Source: Rossellomorea sp036867415 (GTDB taxonomy: Bacteria > Bacillota > Bacilli > Bacillales > Bacillaceae_B). Taken from it: 64,000 nucleotides of DNA. Both the position numbers and the translations under genes were made by a program. Below, piece by piece: positions 17,555-26,101 of this stretch. The stretch's first letter is position 1; every line of letters begins with the position of its first letter. Under the pieces are notes generated by a model. That model was not told the DNA's origin. It saw only the letters and a list, made by a program, of their open reading frames with translations, and did not search any database. The stretch is from positions 496,001 through 560,000 of the forward strand of contig NZ_JBAJHU010000001.1 in NCBI RefSeq assembly GCF_036867415.1, read 5' to 3'.

Positions 17555-18301
17555 ATGACCAGGGTAATAGAGACAAAGAATTTATCGAAATCATACGGGA
17601 AAACACAAGTGTTAAAGAATATTGACTTGACCATTGAAGAGGGGGAATTCACGGCGGTGATGGGACCGTCCGGATCCGGGAAAACGACTTTAATGAACGC
17701 ACTCTCGACGATTGACAACTTTACCGGCGGCGACGTCTTGATCGAAGGTAAATCGCTGTTGGATTTAAAGCGGAAGGCATTGCGGGAGTTCCGGCAAAAG
17801 CGGATGGGGTTTATTTTTCAAGATTACAACCTGCTGGAGACACTGACTGTGAAGGAAAATATCCTGCTTCCGCTCGCCATGCAAAAAACCCCAGTTCTGC
17901 AAATGGAGGAACGGTTAGGGAAATTGGTTGAAGCGTTGAATATTGAATCGATTTTACCCCAATATCCTTCTGAAATTTCAGGGGGGCAAAAGCAGCGAAC
18001 GGCTGCAGCCCGGGCCATCATTACCAATCCGGCGATCGTGTTTGCCGATGAGCCGACGGGGGCTCTTGATTCCCGGTCCGCCACCCAGCTCCTGGAGCAG
18101 ATTCAATTGCTTAATAAAACATTCGGCACATCGGTTCTGATGATTACACATGATCCCTATGCAGCAAGCTACTGCAGGCGCGTGATTTTTCTCCGTGATG
18201 GAAAAATTGTGAATGAAATGTTCAAAGGAGAACAAACGGAAAAAGAATTCTTTGACCGGATCCTGACGATTCAAAGTGCAATCGGTGGTGACCAGCGATG
18301 A
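17555..18301 (+). CDS. Bce-type ABC transporter ATP-binding protein
   Basis: A 248-residue ATPase of the MacB/LolD/BceA class. Walker A is GPSGSGKTT, the signature is SGGQKQR, Walker B is IVFADEPTGALDS, and the H-loop is MITHDP. With the permease it probably frees cell-envelope targets from peptide antibiotics and signals to the histidine kinase. ATG 17555 is used because GGAGG lies 9 bases upstream. Its TGA overlaps the permease ATG (ATGA), so translation is coupled. Confidence 0.9.
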   Translation: MTRVIETKNLSKSYGKTQVLKNIDLTIEEGEFTAVMGPSGSGKTTLMNALSTIDNFTGGDVLIEGKSLLDLKRKALREFRQKRMGFIFQDYNLLETLTVKENILLPLAMQKTPVLQMEERLGKLVEALNIESILPQYPSEISGGQKQRTAAARAIITNPAIVFADEPTGALDSRSATQLLEQIQLLNKTFGTSVLMITHDPYAASYCRRVIFLRDGKIVNEMFKGEQTEKEFFDRILTIQSAIGGDQR

Positions 18302-20256
18302 ACCTCGTGGATTTATCATGGAGGAATATGAAGCGGAACTTCCGGTTGTACACGATATACTTCATTTCAATGCTGACAGGGGTAGTCATTTACTTTACGT
18401 TTTCCGGGTTGATGTTTAATGAAGACGTAGTTGCAGCCATTCATAATAAAGAGAACTACAAGATGGTCATTTCCATTGCCTCGATCATCGTATTCTTGTT
18501 CATCGTGTTTTTCATTTTGTACGCTAACTCCTTCTTTATGAAGCAGCGGAAAAAAGAGTTTGGAATGTATCTGCTCTACGGGATGAAGGAACGGCAAGTT
18601 GCCGCGATGGTATTTTATGAAACAGTATTTCTAAGCACCATATCTGTATCAAGCGGGATCATAATCGGAGGGCTGCTGTCGAAGTTTTTCGGTAAGGTCT
18701 TAATGAATTTAATGCGCTACGATGACGAAATAACTTTTGCCTTTCCGATAGAAGCAATCGTCTCCACCATTCTGTTATTCGGTTTATTAATCGTCATTAT
18801 TACGATTCAAAGTTATTTCAGCGTCCGCCGTGTGCAGCTGGTCGAATTGTTTCATGCAAAGGAAAAAAGGGATAAACCATTTACGTTCTCCATGCCTTTA
18901 GCTATATTGGCCGTCCTTCTGATTACAGCATCATACTATACGATTACCTCAGCGGGGGATACAAATATATGGAAAGATCATTTTAACGAAACCTTAACTG
19001 CGACTAGTGTGGCATTGATTGGAGGAACGTACTTAATTTTTCGCCAATTTTCCGGATGGGTTTTACAAAAGATGAGTCAAAGCAAACGTTACTTGAATGG
19101 AACAAACATGTTATGGATTTCTTCCCTGCGATTTTCAATAAGGGGAAACACAATGAACTTTACGTTCAATTCACTGATCAGTGCAGTCGTCATATTTGCA
19201 GTCGGATTTATTGCTGTAGATTACGCCGTGAAAGCGAATGTTGTAAAAAAAGAATTTCCGAATCATGTTGCTTTTTCTACTCAAGACGATGAAACGCAAG
19301 AACGCATCGAACATCTCATGAATGAATCACATCCCATTATAGGGCATGAAACCATTACTGGAATTAAAACAGGGAAAATCCCTGATAGAGAAACATTTTT
19401 AAGTTATCCCGATTATTATACAGAGGAGTTTTACTTGTTTCCTGAATCACAATTAAATGCGATTGTCGATTTGCGGGAAGTGGGAGAGAAAGTAGACTTG
19501 GAAGGGGAAGAAGCGATTGTATTAACAAGGGGGATAGATGATCCGATAAAGTATGAGCGTCCTCACCCGGAGATTATCGTTCTGGAGGACATTACATTTC
19601 GGGTGATCGAGAAAAAACGATACCCGCTGCTTAGTGTCCCGACGAGTCCAGGCGGTCATTCCGACCTGCAGCCTTCTGTCCTCATCATTTCAGATGAAGC
19701 ATTTGAGTCATTAAAGGAGCATCACAAGCTGTCTACGTTCGAAATCTATCAAATTGAAGATCCGAAAACATCCAATGATCTTTCACGAAAGATATACGAT
19801 ATCGTGATGAAGTCAGACGAACCGTATTATTCAGCCTATGTGGATATGTATTCCATTGATACAGAGTCGTCCTCGTTAATATTGTTCTCCGTGGCATTCT
19901 TTGCAGTCATTGCCTTGTTTGCTCTGGTTAGTGTCATTTACTTTAAACAGCTGAGGGAAGCTACTGAAGAGCGGGAACACTATGCCATTCTGAGGAAAAT
20001 TGGTGTCGGCGATGCCGAAATCAAAAGAAACATACGCAAACAGCTTTTGTTCGTGTTTTTACCTCCTCTTATCATCGGGTTATTGCACAGCTGGTTTCTC
20101 TTATATTATTCCGTCATACTGCTGGTAAAGGATTTACCTGCCTTAACGACGATTATTCTTTCAGTGATGGGGCTTTATGTGGCAACGTATATAATCTTTT
20201 ATGTATCTTCAACATCCATTTACTATAGAATCATCAACGAAAAAAACACACGATGA
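18298..20256 (+). CDS. Bce-type ABC transporter permease (FtsX fold, large extracellular domain)
   Basis: A 652-residue permease with the Bce architecture of ten membrane helices: two at the N-terminus, clusters at about residues 100-165 and 190-310, and three at the C-terminus (about 525-640). A roughly 210-residue extracellular domain between helices 7 and 8 (about 310-520) is the sensing region. The LYGMKERQVA and LRKIGVGDAEI segments are typical cytoplasmic FtsX loops. It resembles YxdM/PsdB/BceB; the specific peptide antibiotic cannot be told from sequence. Confidence 0.88.
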   Translation: MNLVDLSWRNMKRNFRLYTIYFISMLTGVVIYFTFSGLMFNEDVVAAIHNKENYKMVISIASIIVFLFIVFFILYANSFFMKQRKKEFGMYLLYGMKERQVAAMVFYETVFLSTISVSSGIIIGGLLSKFFGKVLMNLMRYDDEITFAFPIEAIVSTILLFGLLIVIITIQSYFSVRRVQLVELFHAKEKRDKPFTFSMPLAILAVLLITASYYTITSAGDTNIWKDHFNETLTATSVALIGGTYLIFRQFSGWVLQKMSQSKRYLNGTNMLWISSLRFSIRGNTMNFTFNSLISAVVIFAVGFIAVDYAVKANVVKKEFPNHVAFSTQDDETQERIEHLMNESHPIIGHETITGIKTGKIPDRETFLSYPDYYTEEFYLFPESQLNAIVDLREVGEKVDLEGEEAIVLTRGIDDPIKYERPHPEIIVLEDITFRVIEKKRYPLLSVPTSPGGHSDLQPSVLIISDEAFESLKEHHKLSTFEIYQIEDPKTSNDLSRKIYDIVMKSDEPYYSAYVDMYSIDTESSSLILFSVAFFAVIALFALVSVIYFKQLREATEEREHYAILRKIGVGDAEIKRNIRKQLLFVFLPPLIIGLLHSWFLLYYSVILLVKDLPALTTIILSVMGLYVATYIIFYVSSTSIYYRIINEKNTR

Positions 20257-20341
20257 GTTACTCGTAAGTGGTTCTGTTTTGAAGTACAAAATATGAATTA
20301 ACATTGCTTTTCGTATAGTAATCCGCACAAAAATTAAAAAG

Positions 20342-20378
20342 AAAAATGCTTGGAGACATATGCTCCAAGCATTTTTTT
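20342..20378 (+). terminator. Terminator of Bce-type ABC operon
   Basis: AAAAATGCTTGGAG pairs with CTCCAAGCATTTTT across a 7-base loop, with further T. Confidence 0.9.
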
Positions 20379-20397
20379 ATCCCAAGATAAGCACTGG

Positions 20398-20951
20398 TCA
20401 GCGATTTCCAAATCTACAAGAATATCCAGAAAATAAGCTACTAAAATAAGGGGAGAAACTCCTCTTATTGAGGAAATATCACGAAAAACAGAGTAAATAG
20501 ATGGAAAAAATCCCCCTATTTACTCCAAAAGCATGAAAATGGACCATTCTACTTTGCCTTAACGGGAAAAACTCACCTTATATCCCACGAACCTAGCCCT
20601 ATTCTGCAGGATAACGAAAAAAAATCCCCTTATTTAAACATTCAGAGGTTACTCACAATGAAGGATGAAAAAAATGTCTGCTTCATTTATCTGCCTCTAA
20701 AAATCAACACCCACCCCCTGCTAGTTAATTAGCATTCGTAGCACACCAATTGGTATAACAATTAGCATGTGAATTTTAATGACAAAAACTTATGACACCA
20801 TGCTAAAAGGGGTTCGAATTTAAGGGCGGATTTACCGTATTTTTTTTAACACCAATATATATCAACAAAAAGAAGCAGTCTAATTCAGTTGCGAATAGGA
20901 CTGCTAATTGGTGTGCTAATTCATTTTTTGTATTCGAAATCCGAACCCGTT
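20398..20951. repeat. Long non-coding repeat, copy A (inverted partner at 49572-50071)
   Basis: This 550-base gene-free stretch is the reverse complement, with scattered differences, of 49572-50071. It begins near AGCGATTTCC and ends at CCGAACCCGT, 3 bases before the histidine kinase stop codon. It contains stem-loops at 20445-20469 (AATAAGGGGAG/CTCCTCTTATT), 20491-20525 (GAGTAAATAG/CTATTTACTC) and weaker ones at 20559-20581 and 20611-20633. Relative to copy B it has an extra segment near 20905-20925 that repeats the AATTGGTGTGC string. No open frame or transposase is present. Confidence 0.85.
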
Positions 20952-20954
20952 AAG

Positions 20955-21950
20955 TTACTCGTCGTGTGTTTTTTGCAGTAGTAGATAGGGGTCGATATCC
21001 TGAGGGAAATGAATGATAAATCGACTATGTGTGCCGGCCGCCGATGTACAGGTAACATAGTGACCGAGTTTATTCGATAACTGCTGTGCCAAATACAGAC
21101 CCATTCCAGTCGACTTTGAATGCGTCCGTCCGGTTTCACCGGTAAATCCCCGATTGAAAATTCGCGGCAGGTCTTTCTGGGAGATGCCGATCCCGTTGTC
21201 TTGAATGATAAGCTGTTTTTCCTGCTGGGACTCAAATGCTGAGATTGTGATCTCCCCGCCAGGTTCCGTATATTTTAAGCTGTTCGTCAAGATTTGATTG
21301 ATGATGAAGTGCAGCCATTTAGCATCGCTTTGAACCATCATTATGTCTGTTTGGAAGTGGATGCGGATTTTTTTTGATAAAAAGGTCTTCGAATGCGACT
21401 TAACGATATTCTTGGATATCTGGATAGAATCACATACTTGAATCTCATAATCTTGATGAAAGCTGTCGAGTTTCGCGTAATAGAGAGCTTGATCAACGTA
21501 ATTTTCAATCTTCGTGATCTCTTCCCCTAAACTGTCTGCGTTCATATCGGTTTGCTGCAGCAAGCGGAGTACCGCAATCGGTGTTTTGATTTCATGGAAC
21601 CAGGAAACGATAAAGTCATAATGTTCATTCTGCCTTTCCCCTACCAGATTCATTTCACGGATGTGCTTCGTTTTCAGTTCCTCGATGTATTGCCGGGCAA
21701 ATTCTCCTTCCAGTGACAAGCTTTCATATTCCTCGCGATTCATTTGTCTGATCACTCTTGCATGCTGCTGGTAACGAAACAATAAAAATCCGATCAATAC
21801 AATGAAAGATAGAACGAATCCATATACGAATGTCCCCCATCCCAATTCATCATTGCTATCGGTGAAAAAAACAGCGGATGTGATCAGGAAACCGGCCAGA
21901 TAAACATAAATATAAGGCTTTTCATACGTAAGATAGCGAAGGAAGGTCAT
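20955..21950 (-). CDS. Bce-type intramembrane-sensing histidine kinase
   Basis: A 331-residue sensor kinase. Two membrane helices (about 13-30 and 40-58) are separated by only about 10 extracytoplasmic residues, the mark of intramembrane-sensing kinases that read the state of a partner ABC transporter. The phospho-acceptor is His119 (WFHEIKTPIA). The N box is NQILTNSLKYT, G1 is DNGIGI and G2 is STGMGLYL. The gene overlaps the response regulator by 4 bases (ATGA). The natural partner is the permease at 18298. Confidence 0.9.
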   Translation of the reverse strand: MTFLRYLTYEKPYIYVYLAGFLITSAVFFTDSNDELGWGTFVYGFVLSFIVLIGFLLFRYQQHARVIRQMNREEYESLSLEGEFARQYIEELKTKHIREMNLVGERQNEHYDFIVSWFHEIKTPIAVLRLLQQTDMNADSLGEEITKIENYVDQALYYAKLDSFHQDYEIQVCDSIQISKNIVKSHSKTFLSKKIRIHFQTDIMMVQSDAKWLHFIINQILTNSLKYTEPGGEITISAFESQQEKQLIIQDNGIGISQKDLPRIFNRGFTGETGRTHSKSTGMGLYLAQQLSNKLGHYVTCTSAAGTHSRFIIHFPQDIDPYLLLQKTHDE

Positions 21951-22621
21951 TCGATTAAATACCCCATTCCTTTCCTGGTGGAAATGAAATGATCAAGACC
22001 AAGCTCAGAGATCTTCCTCCGCATTCGGTTTACGTTCACGGTAAGCGTATTATCATCGATGAACTGTTCATCACTCCACAGAGCCTGCATTAAATCCTCA
22101 CGCGATACGATTTTACCGATATTCCTCATCATCAGCTGCAAAAGGATGAATTCATTCCTGCTTAACTCCGTGACTTTCCCTTTGTGTTCAATGGTTGAAT
22201 TGGTCACATTCAAATGGAGGCCCCTGTGGATGAACTTGATCGTCTCGTCTTCCTGATACGTATATTTCCGACGGATAAGCGCACTGATCTTAGCTACAAG
22301 AATGTCCAGGTCAAATGGCTTTTGGATAAAATCATCCCCGCCCATATTGATGGCCATGATGATATCCATATTCTCATTTCTTGATGAAAGGAATATAATC
22401 GGGACCTTTGAAATCGAGCGTATTTGCTGGCACCAATAGTATCCATCAAAAACCGGAAGATTGATATCCAGAAGAACAAGATGCGGTTCTTTCTGCTCAA
22501 ACTCTCGTAACACCTGATCAAATCTGGTCACATCTACCACATCATACTGCCATTTCTTCAAAGAATCAGCGACAATCCTTCTAATTTTTTCCTCGTCTTC
22601 AACGATCATTATTCTATACAT
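21947..22621 (-). CDS. Bce-type OmpR-family response regulator
   Basis: A 224-residue regulator. The receiver domain (1-120) has the acidic pair in VEDEE, phospho-acceptor Asp52 (LLDINLP) and switch Lys in FIQKPFD. The C-terminal winged helix (about 130-224) ends in VNRMRRKISELG...STRKGMGYLIE. ATG 22621 has GAGGG 5 bases upstream. Unlike the usual gene order (regulator, kinase, ATPase, permease on one strand), these two genes face the ABC genes convergently. Confidence 0.9.
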   Translation of the reverse strand: MYRIMIVEDEEKIRRIVADSLKKWQYDVVDVTRFDQVLREFEQKEPHLVLLDINLPVFDGYYWCQQIRSISKVPIIFLSSRNENMDIIMAINMGGDDFIQKPFDLDILVAKISALIRRKYTYQEDETIKFIHRGLHLNVTNSTIEHKGKVTELSRNEFILLQLMMRNIGKIVSREDLMQALWSDEQFIDDNTLTVNVNRMRRKISELGLDHFISTRKGMGYLIE

Positions 22622-22747
22622 GTAATCCCTCATTAATCGTAAAGTGTATTAAGCTTATTTTAGCACAATCTTTTTCCGGTTATGGAAGTGGATCGCAGTG
22701 TTGATAGTTAGTTTTAAGAAGGTGGTAGAGTTCAGGATAGAAAAAGA

Positions 22748-22799
22748 CAAAGGGGACAGGTTCACTGGTTTAAATGACCAATGTACCTGTCCCCTTTGT
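22748..22799. repeat. GGGACAG-family long hairpin
   Basis: ACAAAGGGGACAGGT and ACCTGTCCCCTTTGT are exact complements around a loop that itself contains TGGTTTAAATGACCA. It lies between the divergent response regulator and amidase genes, so it is not a simple terminator of either. Confidence 0.7.
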
Positions 22800-22872
22800 T
22801 TCTATTTTTGCACTGCCGTGACCTTTTGTACAAGTTATGAATATTTTACTAGTAGAAGGGGTGATAGATTTA

Positions 22873-24036
22873 ATGGCAAAAGCTAGTGATTATTTGATAG
22901 CGTTGGACGACGGTCATGGAATCGGTACAGCCGGGAAGCGCACGCCTTATATCCCATCTATTGGGAGGCAGATCCGTGAGAATGAGTTCAATGAGAAGGT
23001 GACCTTCTTTTTGAAAGCGGAACTGGAAAGGTGCGGGTTCAGAACGGTCTTGACGGCTCCGACGGATGGGGATACTCCTCTGAAGGACCGGACTGATCTG
23101 GCGAACTCGATGGGGGCAGATGCTTTGGTTTCGAACCATTTTAATGCGTTCGATGGAAAATTTGATGGTGCGGGGAAAGATCCCGAGGGTCATTCACTTC
23201 ATATTTATTTTAACGATGTGAATGACAGAAGGCTTGCTGAAAGTATTGCGAAATACTTGAAGCAGGGGACAAAGCAAGTGTATCGCGGCATCATTGAGCA
23301 AAATCTTCATATGACGAGGGAGTTCAATAAAGCTGCTGTGCTTGTGGAGAATGGGTTTATGGATAATGAAAAAGAAGCATTGCTGATGATTAATGAAGAC
23401 TTCCAGCGTGAAGCTGCGAAAGAGCAGGCACGAGGAGTCTGTGACTTCTTCAGTGTTTCGTATGTGGATGCCGGAAATGGAGGGGGAGGTGTCCCTCCTC
23501 CTGAGACTGATGTGCCGACGGATTATATCGGGAAGCGGGTGGAAAGTATCTACAGAGGTGCTGATGGGCTGGATTTTTACAGCCGGCCGACTTTCAATGA
23601 TGCTTACCGTGCTGGAACATTGAAGTACCAATATGGGTTTCCTGCGATTCTGCGTAAGTTGAGGGTCGAAGGAGCTTATATGTATGAGGTCAAAAACTCG
23701 CGGGGGCACGTGTATTATGTCACGGCAGCTCCGCAATTTGTGAAGGTGGAGGGGAAATCCGGCGGTGGATCGTCCGCGCCGTCGAACCCGGGTTCATCCC
23801 CAGGACCGGTTGCCATCGGGGAAATCAGGATCATGGGAGTAGCGAAAGCAGCCATCATCCAGGACCGTCCCGACCGGCTGACTTCGAAAGACCTCGGAAC
23901 CATTTCGAAGGGTCAGACGATTCCGGTTACCGGATCCGTCAGGGGAAAGAACAGCAGCTCAGGCTACTGGGAAGTCATCTACAATGGAAAAAGAGCTTAC
24001 GTAACCGGTGAATATGGAAGGTACAAAGCATATTAG
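22873..24036 (+). CDS. N-acetylmuramoyl-L-alanine amidase without signal peptide
   Basis: A 387-residue zinc amidase of the Amidase_3 type that cuts the MurNAc to L-Ala bond of peptidoglycan. The zinc ligands are His15 (LDDGHGIG), Glu38 (RENEFNEK) and the His in SNHFNAFDG; the catalytic Glu is in LVENGFMDN. Two SH3-like wall-binding segments follow (about 220-300 and 320-387), joined by a Gly/Ser/Pro linker. ATG 22873 has GAAGGGGTG upstream. There is no signal peptide, as in phage endolysins and the mother-cell lysis enzyme CwlC. No holin or phage gene is nearby, so a sporulation role is the simpler inference. Confidence 0.85.
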   Translation: MAKASDYLIALDDGHGIGTAGKRTPYIPSIGRQIRENEFNEKVTFFLKAELERCGFRTVLTAPTDGDTPLKDRTDLANSMGADALVSNHFNAFDGKFDGAGKDPEGHSLHIYFNDVNDRRLAESIAKYLKQGTKQVYRGIIEQNLHMTREFNKAAVLVENGFMDNEKEALLMINEDFQREAAKEQARGVCDFFSVSYVDAGNGGGGVPPPETDVPTDYIGKRVESIYRGADGLDFYSRPTFNDAYRAGTLKYQYGFPAILRKLRVEGAYMYEVKNSRGHVYYVTAAPQFVKVEGKSGGGSSAPSNPGSSPGPVAIGEIRIMGVAKAAIIQDRPDRLTSKDLGTISKGQTIPVTGSVRGKNSSSGYWEVIYNGKRAYVTGEYGRYKAY

Positions 24037-24096
24037 CCAGAGATTAATAGATTTTCACTTTATGGGATATTTTGTTAAAATCTGAATTATTTACGG

Positions 24097-24155
24097 TTTC
24101 GGCAAGAATATAGGTGAATCCGGCAAAATAGTACAGAATTCGGCGATAATATTCC
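24097..24155. repeat. Degenerate CGGC tandem units
   Basis: Three adjacent units, each opening with a CGGCAA or CGGCGA core: TTTCGGCAAGAATATAGG, TCCGGCAAAATAGTACAG and TTCGGCGATAATATTCC. Spacing is 20-22 bases. No coding potential. Confidence 0.4.
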
Positions 24156-24221
24156 TTATTTTAGAAAGAATAACCTTCTTTTCGACAAGATTAAGTCTGA
24201 AACGAAACTGGCAGCCAAATA

Positions 24222-24282
24222 AATTGAGGCCCGTCGCAGGGTGCGTTAACGCATTAACGCACCCTGCGACGGGCCTTCAATT
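24222..24282. terminator. Long AAGGCCCGTC-family hairpin between amidase and spo0M
   Basis: A nearly perfect stem of about 28 bp: outer AATTGAGGCCCGTCGC and its complement, inner GGGTGCGTTAA/TTAACGCACCC, loop CGCA. It lies 2 bases from the spo0M stop codon and probably ends transcription from both sides. Confidence 0.75.
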
Positions 24283-24283
24283 G

Positions 24284-25078
24284 TTACAGGACGTCGTCGA
24301 TGATCTGTTCGAATGTGTCGCTGACTCTGCTTCTGTTAATGAGAATCTGCTGATTGTCGAGAGTGACGTGTCCTCTGTGTTCGTCTAGGTTTAGTCTTTC
24401 CTTCATAGCTGCCATGGAACCTTTGCTTCGCTTGTCGATTTCGAAGTAGACTGTCGTTTCATGGTCGCCTTGAAGGATGTAAACTTCAAGTTCGTCCAGC
24501 TTCCGGCTGTATTTTCCGTAGGAAGGGATGAATTCATATTGCTGCACAAATGGACGCTTCGTCTTGATCCAGGCAGGGGTGTTCTGGCTCTCCATCTGCC
24601 TGAATTTAAAGCCGATGACCTTGATGGCATCAATGATATTTTCATGAACGGTACTCGGCTCGACTGAAACATAGTCTCTGTCTTTCGGATCGACTGCATT
24701 CCGGATATCGATGCCCGTTTCCATCCAAACCGGTGGAACATTCTTCTGCGTTTGAGGGTCCACCATCGTGATCGGGGTATCGAGCGGCACTTGGAATGAG
24801 AATGGAATTGTCTTCATTTCACCTTTGGAAATCGTGAAAGGTTCATTCAGCTGCTGCATTTCAACCGTGGCAGGTGATAATCGGTCGCCGCCCTCATGGC
24901 CGTAAATCGTCAATAGTTTAAGATTGATGGATTCTATCCGTTGATCCGTGTTTCCACCCTTCACCTCTACGATTCCCTCAAGCATCTCACCCTGTTGAAT
25001 GTAGGCACTCTTCAGCTTCGTATCCACCTTAGCCGAACCGATTCCGATACTGGCGATCACTTTATTGAACATTGACAT
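24284..25078 (-). CDS. spo0M: Sporulation-control protein Spo0M
   Basis: A 264-residue arrestin-like protein. MSMFNKVIASIGIGSAKVDTK at the start, the repeated strand pattern (LEGIVEVKGG, TIPFSFQVP) and the DNQQILINRS C-terminal region match the Spo0M family, which influences entry into sporulation through the phosphorelay and cell-shape machinery. Length agrees with the Bacillus protein (258 residues). AAGGGGGA lies 9-10 bases before ATG 25078. A small Spo0E-type gene is encoded divergently at 25318. Confidence 0.9.
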   Translation of the reverse strand: MSMFNKVIASIGIGSAKVDTKLKSAYIQQGEMLEGIVEVKGGNTDQRIESINLKLLTIYGHEGGDRLSPATVEMQQLNEPFTISKGEMKTIPFSFQVPLDTPITMVDPQTQKNVPPVWMETGIDIRNAVDPKDRDYVSVEPSTVHENIIDAIKVIGFKFRQMESQNTPAWIKTKRPFVQQYEFIPSYGKYSRKLDELEVYILQGDHETTVYFEIDKRSKGSMAAMKERLNLDEHRGHVTLDNQQILINRSRVSDTFEQIIDDVL

Positions 25079-25317
25079 GAATTCATCCCCCTTCTTCTAT
25101 CCCCATCGTAGCACAAATGGGGCGGTTGGTAATAGCAGGAACGAAGGAATGATGCTTTAGGATGAAATATGGAGGGGGGACACAACTGATTATTTCGATT
25201 CTTGAAATTTTTTGTAATAAAATGTCTTGTTTTATCGAACCTCTTTAAATATGCAGGGTTTTGGAGATACAATAGATAAATCGTATTAATGGTAAGTAAG
25301 AACGAGGAGCGAAGAAT

Positions 25318-25479
25318 ATGATCAATGAACAACCCATCATTAAAGAAATTGACCATCTCAAAACGAAAATGATCCATGTCGGGATTTCCAAAGGATTGTC
25401 ACATCCCGAGACGGTCAGTTTCAGTGAAAAGCTGGACAAGCTGATTATTAAGGTGCAGCATACCGGTATAAAAAACTGA
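25318..25479 (+). CDS. Spo0E-like aspartyl-phosphate phosphatase
   Basis: A 53-residue protein with the Spo0E family pattern: a helix EIDHLKTKMIHVG, the turn KGLSHPET, then S-F-S-E-K-L-D (the SxxxLD signature) in a second helix. Spo0E-type phosphatases dephosphorylate Spo0A-P and so delay sporulation. GAGGAG lies 8 bases before ATG 25318. The size is normal for short paralogues such as YisI or YnzD. It is divergent from spo0M, 240 bases away. Confidence 0.85.
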   Translation: MINEQPIIKEIDHLKTKMIHVGISKGLSHPETVSFSEKLDKLIIKVQHTGIKN

Positions 25480-25486
25480 TAGGAGA

Positions 25487-25753
25487 TTGGTAGTAATTTT
25501 GTGTAAAACAAATTATGAAATATGGTTTACGTATTTCTGTATAGGGTATACCCCTAATGAGCACAAAGGGGGAATCTTTATCTTATGCGAAATTTATCGG
25601 ATAGCTCGTACTTGCAGCAAGACGGAAAGGAACGTAAACATAGAAATCTCCGTCTCAAATGGCAGTGATATCTCGGAAAGGGTCATCGCCACCTTTACAG
25701 GTATAAGAGACGCTTGTCATGACTGCCCTTTATTACTATTAAATGAGAAATAA
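25487..25753 (+). CDS. Doubtful 88-codon open frame
   Basis: An open frame from a TTG, cysteine-rich near both ends (FCIGY, CHDCP). The ribosome binding site is poorly placed and no family was recognised. It could be a short gene or merely chance reading through the 620-base region between the Spo0E-like gene and the glycolate operon. A TATAAT lies at 25765 and a terminator at 25782. Confidence 0.25.
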   Translation: MVVILCKTNYEIWFTYFCIGYTPNEHKGGIFILCEIYRIARTCSKTERNVNIEISVSNGSDISERVIATFTGIRDACHDCPLLLLNEK

Positions 25754-25781
25754 TCGATAATTATTATAATGTGAGTAGACT

Positions 25782-25815
25782 GTGTTGAACGGGAACCATG
25801 TTCAGCACTTTTTTA
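25782..25815 (+). terminator. Terminator
   Basis: GTGTTGAAC pairs with GTTCAGCAC (one G-T pair) across a 9-base loop, followed by six T. Confidence 0.75.
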
Positions 25816-25953
25816 TTTCTCAATTTCAATTTCTCACAAACTTTCTGAAACGTATTTCTGTTCGTCGGGGGCTCTTCCGTTTGGCTGAAACCTTCCGATT
25901 ATTGTTTTTAGAATGTTGATTAAATTCAAAAAACTTATTGAATTTTCAAATTA

Positions 25954-25986
25954 ATGGTGTTTAAATAGAATCATACTAAACACCAT
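25954..25986. promoter_or_regulatory. Perfect 10-bp inverted repeat before glycolate operon
   Basis: ATGGTGTTTA and TAAACACCAT are exact complements separated by 13 bases. The spacing and position, about 120 bases before the operon start, suggest an operator or a long-loop hairpin. A TTGAAT at about 25938 and a TAAATA at 25962 could form a promoter overlapping it. Confidence 0.45.
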
Positions 25987-26062
25987 TGGATTATAGTGAA
26001 AAGGTGCTCATTAATAACGTTCTTATCCAACCATAAGGCGTTCCTTTTTTTACTCTTTTTTT

Positions 26063-26087
26063 GAAACGGTGTTTCTTATTACGGAAC
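26063..26087 (+). promoter_or_regulatory. IclR-type operator 1 (glycolate oxidase operon)
   Basis: The palindrome GAAACGGTGTTTC is followed by TTATTACGGAAC. The same pattern is found at 30404 and 34552. The core resembles KdgR-type IclR operators (GAAAC-n3-GTTTC). It lies 26 bases before the ATG. Confidence 0.7.
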
Positions 26088-26101
26088 AAGGGGTGTGTAA
26101 G

